A stretch of DNA of 64,000 nucleotides from Pisolithus tinctorius (Eukaryota; Basidiomycota; Agaricomycetes; Boletales; Pisolithaceae): contig JANFAH010000028.1 of assembly GCA_024663395.1 (NCBI GenBank), forward strand, positions 248,001 through 312,000, given 5' to 3'. The position numbers and the translations under genes were made by a program. Positions 1-12,847 of this stretch are shown here, piece by piece. A model generated the notes under the pieces. It made no database searches. It saw nothing but the letters and a program-made list of their open reading frames with translations, and had not been told where the DNA came from. Position 1 is the first letter of the stretch. Each line of letters starts with the position of its first letter.

Positions 1-160
1 GGAATTATTTGTCTATTTTGACTATTATGGCTATTTCCGGTCACACTCAATACAGACAAAGTTTAGATTAGTCAAAATAGTTAAAATAGTCAAGATAGTA
101 TTTCTCGAAAAGTTCAAAAGTCAAACTAGTCAAGATAGTAGTAGTAGTAAATAAAGTGTT
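1..160. repeat. TAGTC-rich AT repeat tract (left)
   Basis: A loose array of short units such as TAGTCAAAATAG and TAGTCAAGATAG. The stretch containing 'ctcgaaaagttcaaaagtca' resembles one near 9118-9140, where the same kind of array reappears. It looks like subterminal repeat of a DNA transposon. No clean terminal inverted repeat or target duplication could be fixed because the tract touches the window edge. Confidence 0.55.
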
Positions 161-771
161 ATTCCGCGCCATATACCGTATATACAGGGGTCTCTGTTCA
201 TTTAGTACTCGAGTTATATATGCTACCTAATGCCTAACTGCTTCTCAAGTTCGCATCCCAGACGGTTGGCCACACAGTCGTTCTAACACCTTTTGAGTAC
301 TATCTGCAAGCACTCGCTCACTGAGTCTTTACCTGCGCTCACCACAGTCAAAATACATGCATCCATCAAAAGAGAACCCTTGTCTCGGAAGTGTTCGAGC
401 GACTCTTGTTATGCAGATGAGAATCGGGCAAGTGTGACGTGGGCGGTATGCAGAAGGAGCGAGATGGAACAGGGGTGTGTCGTCCAGAAGACGAACCGCT
501 ACCTCGCTTCACACTCTCGACTCGAGTGCGCTTACTAAATGTGTAGATAGATTCAAACGGCTAGCCGAAGTCTTAAACCTACCTTACCTCAAGGTGGAGC
601 GTCTAAAACAGCCGGCGGGAATGGCGGACTAATGGGGAGCCCTAGGCTCTGCCATTAGGGCATTCGCTTGCTGGTAAGGACTGGTAGGCCACAGGAGGCC
701 CATGCTAGTATGTCGAATTAGTGAGAATAGTGCAACATAGGGTAAACGCTCCCTCACGCACTTTAATTCAG

Positions 772-775
<4 letters not shown>
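161..775. other. Intergenic, no gene seen
   Basis: No supported gene. The 81-codon ORF at 293-538 shows no domain, no splice structure and no resemblance to a known family, so it is not called. Confidence 0.5.

Positions 776-805
<30 letters not shown>
776..805 (+). repeat. Poly(A) tract of 30
   Basis: Thirty uninterrupted A residues on the plus strand. It sits directly beside the GTAAGT splice donor at which the minus-strand Cyc8 fragment ends. It may be the 3' tail of a retroposed insertion on the plus strand, or a slippage expansion in an intron. Confidence 0.9.
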
Positions 806-808
<3 letters not shown>

Positions 809-817
809 TGCACTTAC

Positions 818-2600
818 TGTCTGTTTCCTCCGTTGCAGGACTGAGTGGTCGCTTGAGGGATGACGCTCCGGACGAAGCAGGTGAAGGACCGTTGGAGGAC
901 GATGTGGATCGACGATGGGGGGCGGCATCGCATAGCGAATTGACGGTGTGGTGACTTGCATTAGACAGCGTCGGCGAGTGCCTCATTGCATTGTAGTTGT
1001 CATGCGCAGAAGCCGATTGCTCGGCAGGACGGGTCTGGGACAAGTTAACTAACGCATCAGCAACACCCTCATCATAATCCTCATCTACCACTCGGGATGG
1101 CAGGCGTGGGGTGGCACTAGTCAGAGATGGCTATAGTGAACGATTTCCAGAACTGCTCGAACTTGTTGTGTCCTGTCCATCCTTCGCTGAGAATGAAGGA
1201 ACCTTGAATGACGCAGGTAGATTAGCGGGTAAGCCAGAGTCATCCTTGGCCCGACGTTGACGCTTCTTCCTCTTTGGGGCATCACTAGGGATCGACCCAC
1301 CGATACTTTGTGTGTCCGAATCCTTGTCCTTCGCCAGTTGCGGCTGCTTCCTCCTGTTCTTCGAGTCGGCTGATGAAGGCTCTGGAGACATAGACATGCG
1401 AATATTTGTATGTAGCGGAACGCGAGGTACTGCCTCTGGTGAGTTGACAACCGAACTCGAGTGCCTTCTCGACTCCACGTCTCGCTCCACTGGATGTTTG
1501 CGCGCGTTGAATCTGGTGGGATCGTAGCACCAGTGCCCGCTTTCGGGAGGACCCAAAGGTTGATGGGCCACCGGGGGGCTTCGAGTCCCAATGAGGCCAC
1601 GAGTGATGAGCAGAGTGAGGCAACGTCTCCATGGGACTCAGGGCGCAGCGAGGTCCTGGGGAGCGGGAGGCGTAGTAAGGTTGCTGCGAAGGGTGAGTCA
1701 GATATTCGGAACATCTGCGGTGGTCACGATCCTCCCAGTCACGATGGTACTCCGGGTGAGGACCACGGCGATCCCAGGCCATATCACGATCTGCTGCATG
1801 TAGCTCACGCAGATATGAAGGCAGCGTACGCTGGGAAGCCGGAATGCTCGGCTGAGCCGGCTCGATTGGCTGACGACTTGGAGGAGGGCAGGCCAGGAAG
1901 GTGGAAACAGGAGAGCGAGGGCAAGTGGGATGGGGAGCAGGTGACGCCGATCCCGAAGGGACATGTAGTGGGTGGTTGAAGTACTCCGAGTGCTGTGCTA
2001 GATCCTGGTTGGCGGAAGATCGCAGTTCTTCTGTCGAGAGCTGCTGTTGTGGGACGGGGTGGTGCAGCAAGAGACATGGGTGACCGGCAGGGCCACGACC
2101 AACACTATCCTGGGAAGGGCCAGAGAAGTTGTGGTGATGGGGGCAATCGACATCCATGGGGGCAAGTGGGGTGTGAGAGGTGGTGCCACGATTCATCGAT
2201 GGAAACAGGAGGGGGAGGACCCCTGAATGGAGGAGAGGCACGGCTAACAGGCACAGGAGGCGGGGGCAAATGAAGGCTATTGTTATTTCCCAGACCTCTA
2301 GAGTCGGACCTAAGTAAGGGGTGGGTGGAAGCCGACTGAAGGAGGAGCGGAGGGCCACTCAAGCCGGGTGGAAGTGTAGATGGGTTAGCATAGGCATTCG
2401 GGTGAACGTCTTGCGGACCAGGGGCAGCAGGAAGCTGACCACCAGTCGCTTGGGCATTCTTTAGCAACTGTAGTCACTGTGAGATGACATGACACACCTC
2501 AGAGATGTACGGGTTGATTCGGATGGCGTGCGAGTATGCGTCCAGTGCAGAGTCTGGGATACTAATTAGTAGAGGCTGCCACCAGTCAACTTGATAGACG
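818..2600 (-). pseudogene. Truncated Cyc8/Ssn6 corepressor fragment
   Basis: Cyc8/Ssn6 is the tetratricopeptide subunit of the Tup1-Cyc8 nuclear corepressor. The fragment starts within a TPR ('AIRINPYISEV', near 2515-2554) and jumps, after a stop, to 'LQLLKNAQATGGQLPAAPG'. That joins TPR code to the conserved segment after the last TPR, so the intervening TPRs are missing. The Pro/Ser/His-rich tail follows in three successive frames, with shifts near 2105 and 1570. The basic 'PKRKKRQRR' stretch and 'SRVVDEDYDEGVADAL' follow, separated by one TAG near 1130. It ends at a GTAAGT donor (817) next to a poly(A) tract; the last exon is absent. Identification rests on recalled family sequence. It is a decayed, 5'- and 3'-truncated copy beside a Plavaka transposon. 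Confidence 0.8.
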
Positions 2601-2707
2601 AACCTGCTTCGACTCATGGTCAGGGATTGGATAGCAAATGTTACACGGTAAATATGGCCGATTGATTCGGGTGGTTCTCGAGTACATGTCGAGCGTACCG
2701 CGGCGAG

Positions 2708-5700
2708 CTAGAATGCAATTTCAAATGCATGATGGTCAGCAAATTTGTTCACATAGAAGGAATTGAACGTATCGTAGGAGTCATGAGGCTTGATGTCTCT
2801 GGTGTTGATGTTGTGGGCGGCATAAATGGGGATGAGATGGGCCGCACGATATATCGTGTCGATGTGAATGATGGCGATGTGTGGGATGTTGCATGCATTG
2901 TAACTTGGGCAGACGATCCACATCCCTGTAGCTACGTCTGGGCCATCCCCCATGTGGTCGAACCAACGTACGACAGCGCACAGATACAAAGTGCCTTGAT
3001 ACTTGAACAAAAAAAAGCACAGAATGTGGGCAATGTCCAGTCCACGCATACCCTCTGCCTCTGGATTGGTTACAACAAAGACACAGTTGAAACAGGGTCC
3101 TTCGTTCCTCCACATGGGGCAGGAATGAATGTGCTCGTGGTGCATGCCATAGAGGCCACATAGATCGCTCGGTGCAAAAAAAGTGGAACATGCAGAGTTG
3201 TAGACACGCACGCTACCATCATAGGGTGGGCACTCGTCGAGGGCAATGTCATCCAGATCATCAGTGGGAAAGAGTTGCGAGTAGAGGAAGCAGTGCAGAA
3301 TGTTGGGAAGCTGTGGCAGGCAGAGCTCAGCTGCTAGGGCGCCTACGGTCCTTGCATGCTTACATTCTAAGATATTTAAACCAGTTAGCATCCGAGTATG
3401 TACAGAGTGGAAGGTTGAGACATACGATGGGTACGAGCCAATGATACATGGGCCTCGACCGACCTGGGAGCATCAACAGCATCGCTCAGTTCCTCCTCAT
3501 AACTCCCTGCTTGTTCTTCGATTTCGTCGGCCATGTCACGGCTTTCCCCAACTTGGTCGCACAGATCATCAGTGTCGCTGGAACGTTGACCTGAATGCCC
3601 GTCAGAAAGGGGCGAATCGTAGGATTAATACTCGTACCTAGAGCCCCGAGCGCATGTGATAGCAATGGTTCATTTAACATACCATGTTCTTTGAAGTCAG
3701 CGCACGCGGCGATGAGCTTGTCGAGCCTCTGGTTGATCAAAAGCATCTGTCCGAGAGCTTGAAAGCGGTTAGTGCGCCGATAAGGCTGTTTGACGGCCTT
3801 AATATGTTTGGACTCTGTAATTGAAGAGCAGAGGCCATTAGGTGCACCGAACTGACAGATAAGGTGGTAGTAATGCTTCATAGCGTGTTGCCGGGGCAGT
3901 GAGAAGGTATCAACTACCCCAGCATTCCAGAAGACTTCGCGATAAAGGTGGAAGCACCTGAGTGCATCGTCAATTTCAACAAGCATCTGTTGAGTGATAA
4001 CGTTCCGACGAACGAGGTAACAAAATTCCAGAAAGGCTCGAAAAGTGAAGACGACGTATTGTGGAACATAACCTTCAATTGCTGCGATGTAAACCTGTGA
4101 AGGACTGGTCAATAATCACACGAAGGAAATACGGATGAGCACACCTTCATAAGGCCCTTGGAATCGTCGCTGGTCCACTGTTTGAAGTGTCGACCTTGAG
4201 GGAAGCGCTGCAGCCCAGTATATGGGGCAACAGCTGCGATCCTGAAAGACCATGAAGTAGATACGAATATTAATTGAAGTCACATACCGCTGGTCAATCT
4301 CGTCCAAGACTTTTTCCGCCTGTGTCTTTCCATGAACGTGGATTAGGTAGTGCTCGACCCAATCCACCAGGTGGTCCTTGAACCCACCTTTGATAAGCTG
4401 GTGGAGGATGTCTGGTGAAAGCATGCCGTAGATGTCTGCACGCGGAAAATCATTTGTAAACGGCTGTCTTTGATTAGAAAACGAAAGAAAACATGGGGTT
4501 ATACTTACCACTATGTCGCCAACAATCCCATACGTGTCCCACAGTTTACGAAAGTCAAATTCTTTGATCACGGCGTCGGCATGCTCACGACAATGACGGA
4601 GCATGTCGTCATCCAGACTCTCCCGGTGTGCGAGGCACTTCGGGCACCAATTCCGTACGATACAAGACAACAGAACTTGTTCCTTGTAGTCAGCTATATA
4701 AGCCGCTAGTGAATATATGACGCGCCGATAGTATTTGTCGCCACATAATATTATTTCTGGGACACTCATAGCAGGTCAAAGCGAACAAAGAATGCGTGTT
4801 AGCGAGGAGTGGAAAAGCTGCCTTTTGAAATTTCGGAAAGCAGAGGAACCAGCATGTTCTCTAGTGGCTAAATGGTATGTTAGCAGTGATACAAACTCGT
4901 GGAATGTGGGATCTTACTCTTTGGCATTGCCAGGAACCCAATAGGACTACTGCACTGCAGTGAGCACGACGAACGGTGTTGCGAACATTTCCAATGGAGA
5001 GATACAAGGGGTAATAGTTGGTCTGGCCAGTTGCTACCGATACCGTTGTCTTGTCACTACCGAGAATGATGGGAATTAGTGTCGCCCCAGCCATCGTTGG
5101 ATCCTCACTAATGATTCTGTCCTAGGAGTGTGAAGTTAGTGTCAATTTCAAGCTGCAGTGGGCACGACTTACTGCCTCATTCCATGCCCAGGCTCCTGAC
5201 ATGAAATCCTCCCAGCACCTTTGATTGTTTGTAGAATCATATTCCCGGTATGGTATGTAGTCGATTCAACCTATTAAGTCAGCGCGAGCAAGGACATTGT
5301 GGATGACTTTACATGGATATCGATACCATACATCGTAACTGTCAAGCATCCAAGGAGCCGTATTGCTGCCTTGTCCATCTCGTCCATTGTCGGCGTACCG
5401 CACCACAAAACTCTCCCACTTGACCTCGCCGACGGATGTGCTGTCGATGACACGATAAAGGTCTTTCTGGTTAGCGAATAGCGGTTCCCCACGTAAGGCA
5501 AGTAACGATGTGGCCCAGATCTCAAGCAACGTGTCGATTTTTTTGGCAGGCATTTCTGCCTGCCTAAAGAGAAAATCCGCGAGCTCAAATTCCAGCTGGT
5601 TTCGGAAAGGGGACCAGTCATCAGAAGACCTCTCCGCAGACAGCGGTGGTGGTGCATCGTCTGACAGATATTGACCACTGGCATCGCATCTTCATGCTAT

Positions 5701-6110
5701 GGACGAGGTATTAGTTGAAGTAGTTATCGTAGTGTATACGCAAATTACCGTTTAGACCTGGATGAAAATTGCGATAAGTCCTACCCACAGGACCAACGAA
5801 CTCCAGCCCTAGACTCTCGCGTTCCTGGCCCGATGAGTCGGAGTCATCGCCATTGACATCGCCGAGTTCTTGATGGCCGGGAGTTGGAATGTCGTACTCG
5901 GTTGCTGGAGGAAACATGTCTGCGTCGTGGTCCGTTTCATCGTAGTCTTGTCCCAAATGGTCAGGCGACCCTGTGCTGATGGCAAAACTTGGGGGAACGT
6001 GGCCTAAACTAGGATGATGCGTGCGCGTGTGTTGAGTAAGACCCGAGAGATTTCTAAACCAACGGTTGCACCCCAGTTTGGCACAAGGGTGTCGTAGCGC
6101 GTTAAACGTC
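2708..6110 (-). CDS. Plavaka transposase
   Basis: DNA transposase of the Plavaka family (CMC/CACTA-related), found mainly in Agaricomycetes. A C2H2 finger lies near 6000-6090 ('CAKLGC...GLTQHTRTHH'). Next come 'IPIILGSDKTTVSVATGQ' (near 5060), a cysteine pair 'CPKCLAH' (near 4640) and the hallmark 'MLSPDILHQLIKGGFKDH' (near 4400). Further on are 'SLPRQHAMKHYYHLI' and 'GLCSSITESKHIKAVK' (near 3800-3900), and the C-terminal 'RGLDIAHILCFF' and 'FYVNKFADHHAFEIAF' before TAG at 2708. The protein is spread over several exons; a 50-nt GTGTGC-CACAG intron near 4085-4135 joins two of them in frame. All family blocks are present in order, so it may be near-intact. No ATG was found in frame upstream of the finger, because a TGA precedes it near 6118, so the 5' end is uncertain. 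A DUF6532-like gene diverges from it. Confidence 0.85.
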
Positions 6111-6293
6111 AGTCATGTAGGCATTTTCAATGTAAGGAAACACGTTGGGACGGCGTGGGTGAATTAGCTTGAGGTAAGCGGGACTTTGTACAGAAAACTA
6201 GGTACATTGTTTGTGAGATCTTTTTTGCATAAAGAAGCGAAGTTTAAACTCACCTTGCTCTGTCTCCATCTCCCTCCTTGCATCGCAGGTACT

Positions 6294-8803
6294 ATGTCGG
6301 CCGACGATTCTTCTAGAAGTCATCATCCGCGAAGAGAAAAGGCTAATCTACACCCAGGACAAATAGTTCTTGACACGCAGGTTAAACAACGTACTTCAAG
6401 CCAGAAGAAAGCCGACGACTCGCGTGCGAAGGACTTGAGTGATGCCCACACCGCTGCAGTTCAACAGGGCTGCACCCAGATCTTAGAGATGGAGGTGACC
6501 ATGGAGGTAGAGCAGGCGACACAAGACACTGTCAAAGCGAAGCCTGTGAAGCCGAAACTGAAACCGAAGGGCAGGCAAGGCAGACCTACAAATATATCTG
6601 ACTTGCCTCATGGTGAAGGTGCGGTTGCAAATGTCATAATTCATTGGTTCCGGATGCTGATAATCAATCAATAGTTGCGAATATAGAAGTAGAAGCTCAC
6701 CATGTGACTGCCGACGATTTTTTGGGCTCAAGCGATAAGCCACCAAGACAACATGATACAACTGAGCTGCTGGGTGACGATGTGGCAACTTCAGCATGTG
6801 CACCCAACCTAGGAAAGTCCTGGTACATTGTGCTCTTCCCTTGCACGATGCTCCTTCTGCTCACTGAATCAACTTTATTTTGGCTGAACCTTACCTGGAA
6901 CATTAGCGCCCCGAACAATAGGACTCTTTTGGCTGGTCGCATCAAGAGCTGGGCCAGCGGTGTCGCACCTGTTGGAAACGGTACCCCCCACAATTCTGTA
7001 ACATCGGGCTCCCAGGTTCAAACCGATGGGATGCCTAACCTGCCCCCTTCCACTGTCCCATCCTTAACAACTAAAGCCACCAGCATCAGCTCAGAAATTT
7101 CCGTCGCAGAGGATGATCAGGAGCGCACTACACCACAGGAAGGCACCGAACGCCATATGATCAGCAACGACGTTCCTGCAGTGGCCCACAATGAGGATGA
7201 ACATTACTTCAGGGACCCCCTTACCGTCTCCACCAAGTTTACACGGTACCAGAAACCTGTTGAGGTATTTTTCTTTGGATCACGAAAGCCCATGAGTCTC
7301 ACACACCCACACTGGTACTATTTCTAGGCTATGGCGCGCACTACTAACACAAGTGCTGATGCCGAGAGCGATCTCGAGGTCGAAAATCCTATTTCCCATG
7401 CAGTGCAGGCCGGCTTGAAGCGCAGGCATGCCGATCGTGACAATGTTGAATATGTCTCCTCATCCGAAGTTGAGAATGCAGACGATGGGGGTTCTTTCTG
7501 TGACCTCCGTGATGTAAACGTTCGCATGAAGGTTGTAAAGGAGCCGCATGTTACTACAATGGTATGTCCTCTGGTTCACTTAAGGTCGTTGCTAACCTAT
7601 GTCGAGTCGCAGACTAATATCAGAATTGACAAGCTGGCGAAGAAAGCGAAGGTTAGTGACAGTAGCCAGCGCAGAACTAAAGCTATGACTCAGGAATCGA
7701 GGGAGTTGGCCTTAGCAAGTTCCACATCAGATCGGCCACTTTCGACGGGGACCAACAGCACGACTTGCGGGCGCATACGTTTCATCAATGCAAACTTGCC
7801 TGAAGAGCTGCAAGAGGATAGAAGATGGTCGAAACAAATGCTTCCCGCTCTCCTCATGTGGGCTGGGTCCTTCGCTGATCCGTGGGCAATCCCAGATCTG
7901 GAGCTCACGACTGCCCTTCGCATTATCACGACCTCCCTTGTCTCGGATTTCGATTCTCATGCAGTACACCCAGGGACGCCGACTTTCATGCTGGTAAGAT
8001 TATTCTGTTTACACTTAAACTAGACGCTTGATTCATTTTTTGGGCAGGCAACTCGGCGACTCGGTCTGTGGCGCAGCAACTTCGGCTCTACTGCCATCGC
8101 ACTCATCGCTCATTTTCTTGCGTCGGATCCAGATGATGATGCATGGTCCACCGCCGCTGTCAGGCGAACTTGCAACGAACTCATAGATGGACCGCTTTCC
8201 TTCCTATATCAAGACCTCGACGCGATGAACCCAGCACACGCTTATCGATCACACTTCATTCTGCAACTCTTCGCGCACGCCCATCTTCAGCCTTGTATCG
8301 GATGCCCTGACATTCCAGGACTGGGCACCAACGCGATGAAGAAATATGCTGTCAGAGGGGCACTTTCCCTTTGCACCGCCGCAGTATGTAACTCTTCGTC
8401 GGTCATCGATGCGCAGTTTTAACTGTTACTTTAGCTTGAGCATGCCATTCAGCTATTCCAAAGGGGGGAGGTGCAAGTCGACGATCAAATGAGTACCCAT
8501 GGTATGAGGGCAATGGCAAAAACTCTGCTCAAGCTCAACAAAGTGTCCGGGAAGGAGTCATCGAGTGCGCTGGTGTTCTCTGAGCAGAATTGGGGCACCA
8601 GCACTCGCGACTATCACGCATCCATTTCTAAACGCAATAACGCTGCGATGAGTGAGATCGTTGCTATGGCTCACACCCTCGTTATCCCCTCCACAGAGAC
8701 GTTGGACGATGGCAGTTCTCCAGGTGACCTGATGGATGAGTTTTATTTTGCTGTTAATACTGATTTGCATCAAAGCATCTGTGAGATTTTGTGTACGCTA
8801 TGA
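6294..8803 (+). CDS. DUF6532-like basidiomycete protein
   Basis: Multi-exon gene diverging from the Plavaka gene across about 180 bp. The ATG at 6294 begins 'MSADDSSRSHHPRREKAN'. A Lys/Gln-rich charged N-terminal part follows ('GQIVLDTQVKQRTSSQKKADD'). Introns with usable signals include about 6613-6672, about 7266-7328, 7562-7614, about 7993-8048 and about 8382-8433. The C-terminal half is a helical region ('LLMWAGSFADPWAIPDLEL', 'ATRRLGLWRSNFGSTAIALI', 'LQLFAHAHLQPCIGCPDIPG', 'GALSLCTAALEHAIQLFQ'). I recall this layout as the DUF6532 domain of mushroom fungi; that assignment is from memory. The function is unknown. Such genes often lie among transposons. The frame change near 6640 needs the weak-donor intron proposed here or is a frameshift. 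Confidence 0.6.
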
Positions 8804-9089
8804 GCATCTTGCTGACCAGTTGACAGGACGGACTTGGCTGGATGTCCCCTCATCGCAATCCCCTATATCGCGTGGCGCAGAATATTTCATACATATATCG
8901 CATACTCTCCCATCCCTCCCCCAATCACTTGGACGCCCATTAGCATAAACGTTTAATCATTCTTTCCACTGTCCGATCCCCGCTTGCACTTGAATCAAGA
9001 CACAAGCGCTTACTACGCTCATTTTTTTTTTTTTTCCTACTACGCTCTGTGGTAAATGAATGAGATCTCGTGATGCATTATTTGTGAAC
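8804..9089. other. Intergenic with poly(T) run
   Basis: No coding signal. It contains a run of T residues near 9020-9035. Confidence 0.5.
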
Positions 9090-9365
9090 TACGTAAGCCT
9101 GCTATCAAAAAAGTTGCCCTCGCGAAAAGTCTGGAAAGTCACAAATAGTACAAATAGTCAAAAAAAAAATAGTGTGGATAGTCAATGAATAGTCAAAAAT
9201 AGACTGGATAGTCAGACAGAAATGGTATGAATAGTCAGAAAAATAGACAGATAGTCAGAAAAATAGTACGGATAGTCAGAAAAATAGTACGGATAGTCAA
9301 AATAGAAATCGAATCTACTAGAAATAGTCCCGGTGACTATCTGGACTTTTTTGACTATCCATGCA
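9090..9365. repeat. TAGTC-rich AT repeat tract (right)
   Basis: About 20 loose copies of short units such as ATAGTCAGAAAAATAGT and GGATAGTCAAAAATAG. They end in the reverse motif TTTTTTGACTATCC. The tract resembles the one at the left window edge and may be a subterminal array of a DNA transposon on either side. Confidence 0.65.
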
Positions 9366-9369
9366 TGTG

Positions 9370-12300
9370 AAAGGCACGATAGACATCAATTAATTTCCTG
9401 ATGCTTGCGCTAAGCGCTTGAAATGCTTCCCAATCAGTCCACCTTTGTAGTGACAAATATATTCCAGATTCAAACTTGGTGCATTGAGTGCGTCGTGGTT
9501 GATTGAATCCAGGCGACTTTGAAAGATGTCAAGCAATTTTGCCTTCTTGATAAGATACACGGTCTGTCCCCAGAAGTACTTTATGACACCAAGCAGAATT
9601 GTATGAAGAATCTCTGTTGGCATGTCCAAGTGTATATTCATACCTGAAGGACTATTAGTAATTGCATGAGAAGAGGTAAAATGCTGCCTCACCATTCATG
9701 CCTAAGAGTGGGTTTATCATGTCATCCAGGTTCTTTCCATTGAGAAGATCCTCGAGTTCCTTCTCCAAAGCAGCCTTGACCTCGCTCTCTTTCATTGCAG
9801 GAACACCAGCACCTCACTTGTGAAGCTTCTTGCCCATCTCAACAAGCATAGTTAAAATCCCAAGCGACAGCAAGTCATGAACTCCAGTTGTTGAAAGTGA
9901 TGTTTTGACCTTTTCTGTTGCACCAGACAGCTTCACATTCATGAACTGACTTTTGATTTCGTTCACTGTTCCCTCTGGTGTGCGAAGGTTTCCTGACTGG
10001 CATGAGATATTAGTTTCGAACTCAAATCAAGAGGGAATATTTGCCTGACCTTGAGCAAGCTACAGTATCCCTGCTCAGACTCCTTGTGCTCCTTCGTTCC
10101 TCCAACATCACAAGTTCAACAAAAGCGGTTACAATTCAAACCACCCTGGCTACACTCCTCTGCCTGCATAGGATTGTCCCCTGCATGAAATAATCCATAC
10201 AGAATCAACATCACTTCTTCATTGTCTCGACAGTCCCAAGCGATTATACCCAACTCAGCAGCACTCCTGAAGCAGAGATGTAATGAGACAGCAAGAGTTT
10301 GTAGAGCATGAATGGGACTTACAGTATTGATTGCTTCATTCCATGCATCAATTCCATAGGAGAAGCATGTGGAGATGATGTGACGAACTGTACACAGAAC
10401 TCTTGATCCAACATTTCGTGTGGAAGGTTTGCATTCGACATGTATATCACATAATGCTTGTTCCACTGTTTGGAGATATTTCCAGACACATCATCCATAA
10501 AGATAACCAACGGGATGGTGTAGACCATCCAACCACCTGATTTCTTACACCACAGGTTGGGTTCCAGCGATACATACTTCTTTGACAACTTGGTCAACCC
10601 ACATGCGAGTTCAGAATGATGGAAGGCGATATCCTCATATGATCTTCTGAATGCTGAGGTTGGTATGATCTCCTTTTCATCACTGACAATAAAACCAACC
10701 TATGATTGAACATGCCAGCATTTTTATCAATGACCACAGCACACCTTGATGCATCATAAAACTTACTTCAGTTTGTTCAGCAGTGCATCCAAGAGCGAAG
10801 AGCTCTTTTGTGTCTGCTGGCCTTCCACCAGAACCTGAGGCAACACTTGGCAATGCAAGGAAGAAGCACTTGGGTATAAAATACGCTCCAGACGAATCTT
10901 GTAGTAGCTCATCAACATAATAAACATTCCCATTGACATAGACTGAGGGGGGAGATGGTCATTCATGTAGTATCTTCTCCCCATGGAAAACTTGTGACAT
11001 TCCACTGCCACCATCCTCCAGGAAGTCTTGCATTGCAAATCGTGTGAGGGGGTTTGCATAGTCCTAAGCCCAAACATACATTTGTGTCACTTTTATACAT
11101 GGACCAAGTCAGCCATCGGTCACTCACCTTCGCAATGGCCTTTGCAACATCATTGATATAGAAGACATTACCAAATGGTGAAACAACCTTCTTGGTTGGG
11201 TCACCCACAATTTTCTTGACTTGCTCATGGCACTGTTTCAGTGCATACAAAGATGGCACATCATGGGCACCGAGTTCCTTTGCCCAGTTGAGGATGGCTT
11301 TCTTTTGTGGATCAGAAAAGGGAAGCCTTGGAGAATTGAATAGTATCGTGGTGAGAAAATGCTGTACATAGAAATTATGTTCAGCATTGAGCTATCAACC
11401 ATAATAAAGTTGAACATACAGCTTTCATTGGCCAAGGATAAGTCAGGCTGTCAGTGGATACCTTGGTTTTCACAGAGTTAGAGTGGGTGGGTTTGTCACC
11501 TTCATCATCTAGAATGTGAGATTAAACAGGCATAAGAAAGTTTCAGCTACAAGCAAATAGACTACTTACCCAGAAGCTCGATACCAAAGTTAGACTCCGT
11601 GTCTTCATCAAGAAGAATGTCATCGCATGGGAATTGATTGAGTGCAGCAGCTGGGTCAGAAAACAGTGGTTCACCAGAGGCGAGTGCATCTTGCAGCTCT
11701 TGAAATAAATCACAGGTCCCGTCTATGTTTTGATAGCAGCTGTTGGATATTGCATTCCATAGCTTGTTCAACAGGACAAGCAGAATGTCATCTGGCCCTG
11801 GCTTGGGGGTTGAAGGGGGAAATTTAGACAGTCCGTATGTGGGATCTTCTTCAGCATCAAAGCCTCCCATGTATTGCGATCTGTCAAAACTATCAGCATC
11901 CATGTCACACGGTTCAGGGCTTGTGCGCAAGGTGCTAGGGAAATCAAATTGAGGAGTGTGATGAGGGGCATGGAAACCCAAAAGCGATGTGCAACCACTT
12001 GTTTTGTACTTGACATGGCATTGGTGGAGGAGGGAGCCAGCATGACTGTTGATGTGTTTCAAGTCGATGGTACGATAAAGGCCATTTGCAGCTGGGCAGA
12101 CCAAGCAGTATACACTTGAGGTACCTCTTTCTGGCACGTACCAAAAGACTGCCTGTAAGTTAGTGACAGAAGATAAGGAGTATGGCTCATTTCAATGCAC
12201 TTACTTTTGCTGTCAACAAGGTGTGCTATGTTGGAGTTCCTGGGCATCCTTCACATATATAACAGAGACAAATGTACTTTTGGGTGGGTGACAGCACCAG

Positions 12301-12470
12301 TGTGCACTGTGCAAGATGTGCAGCCCAGTGCAGGACTTTGGCTTGGTGCGGTGACTTGCCAGTGTATTGTTCACATGCGCAATCAGTATCATGTGACTGG
12401 CAAACTTCTGATTCTTGACAAGTCTTCGAAGCTTCACCACTCGCTGCTCATGCCAAAATGACTACACTGC
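9370..12470 (-). pseudogene. Basidiomycete transposase-like gene, probably broken
   Basis: A chain of minus-strand coding pieces belongs to a family frequent in mushroom genomes. In gene order: a Cys/His-containing N-terminal part near 12050-12440; an acidic linker ('DDILLDEDTESNFGIELLG', near 11570); 'WWQWNVTSF'; and 'GWMVYTIPLVIFMDDVSGN' with 'SKQWNKHYVIYMS' (near 10470-10540). A block with 'CRDNEEVMLILYGLFHAGDN' (near 10200) and the diagnostic 'LDMPTEILHTILLGVIKYFW' (near 9570-9640) follow, with 'YKGGLIGKHFKRLAQ' at the end. I recall these motifs from transposase-like proteins, probably CACTA-related, but know no firm family name. Pieces alternate frame with plausible introns; it was not possible to prove an unbroken reading frame. 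Confidence 0.6.
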
Positions 12471-12847
12471 TCACTGTGAACACAGTGGTTTATCCTGATG
12501 TTGAATATGCCAACACTGAAACTGCGTTCTTGCAGCCACTAATTGTTACAGTCTGCTTTTCTGGACCTGTACCTTGATGTCTCATTCATACAGACATTGT
12601 GCATGTTTCTCCCCCATTTTGATTCGTTCTGTGGCACTGATGAACATATATTATTAGCCTATCGAAATCTCTGCATCTATTTCCAAGGAATACAAGGGGA
12701 TTACCTTGCCAGTCATTTGCACAAAGGCATGGAGTGCTCACCAATCTGAGTGATCGACTCATTCTGTCGCTGTGAGTTTCGCCACCATGAGTTTTTCCCC
12801 ATCTTCACTGCTCACTACTGACTAATAAATGGCAGTCTTTACACATT
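12471..12847. other. Intergenic, no gene seen
   Basis: Only short ORFs without recognisable features lie here. Confidence 0.4.

Noticed and set aside
293..538. 81-codon ORF at the left edge
   Set aside because: No domain, no splice pattern and no conserved look; probably chance.
629..1091. Two ORFs with runs of Phe
   Set aside because: The Phe runs are the poly(A) tract read backwards; only the Cyc8-like part upstream of the donor is meaningful.
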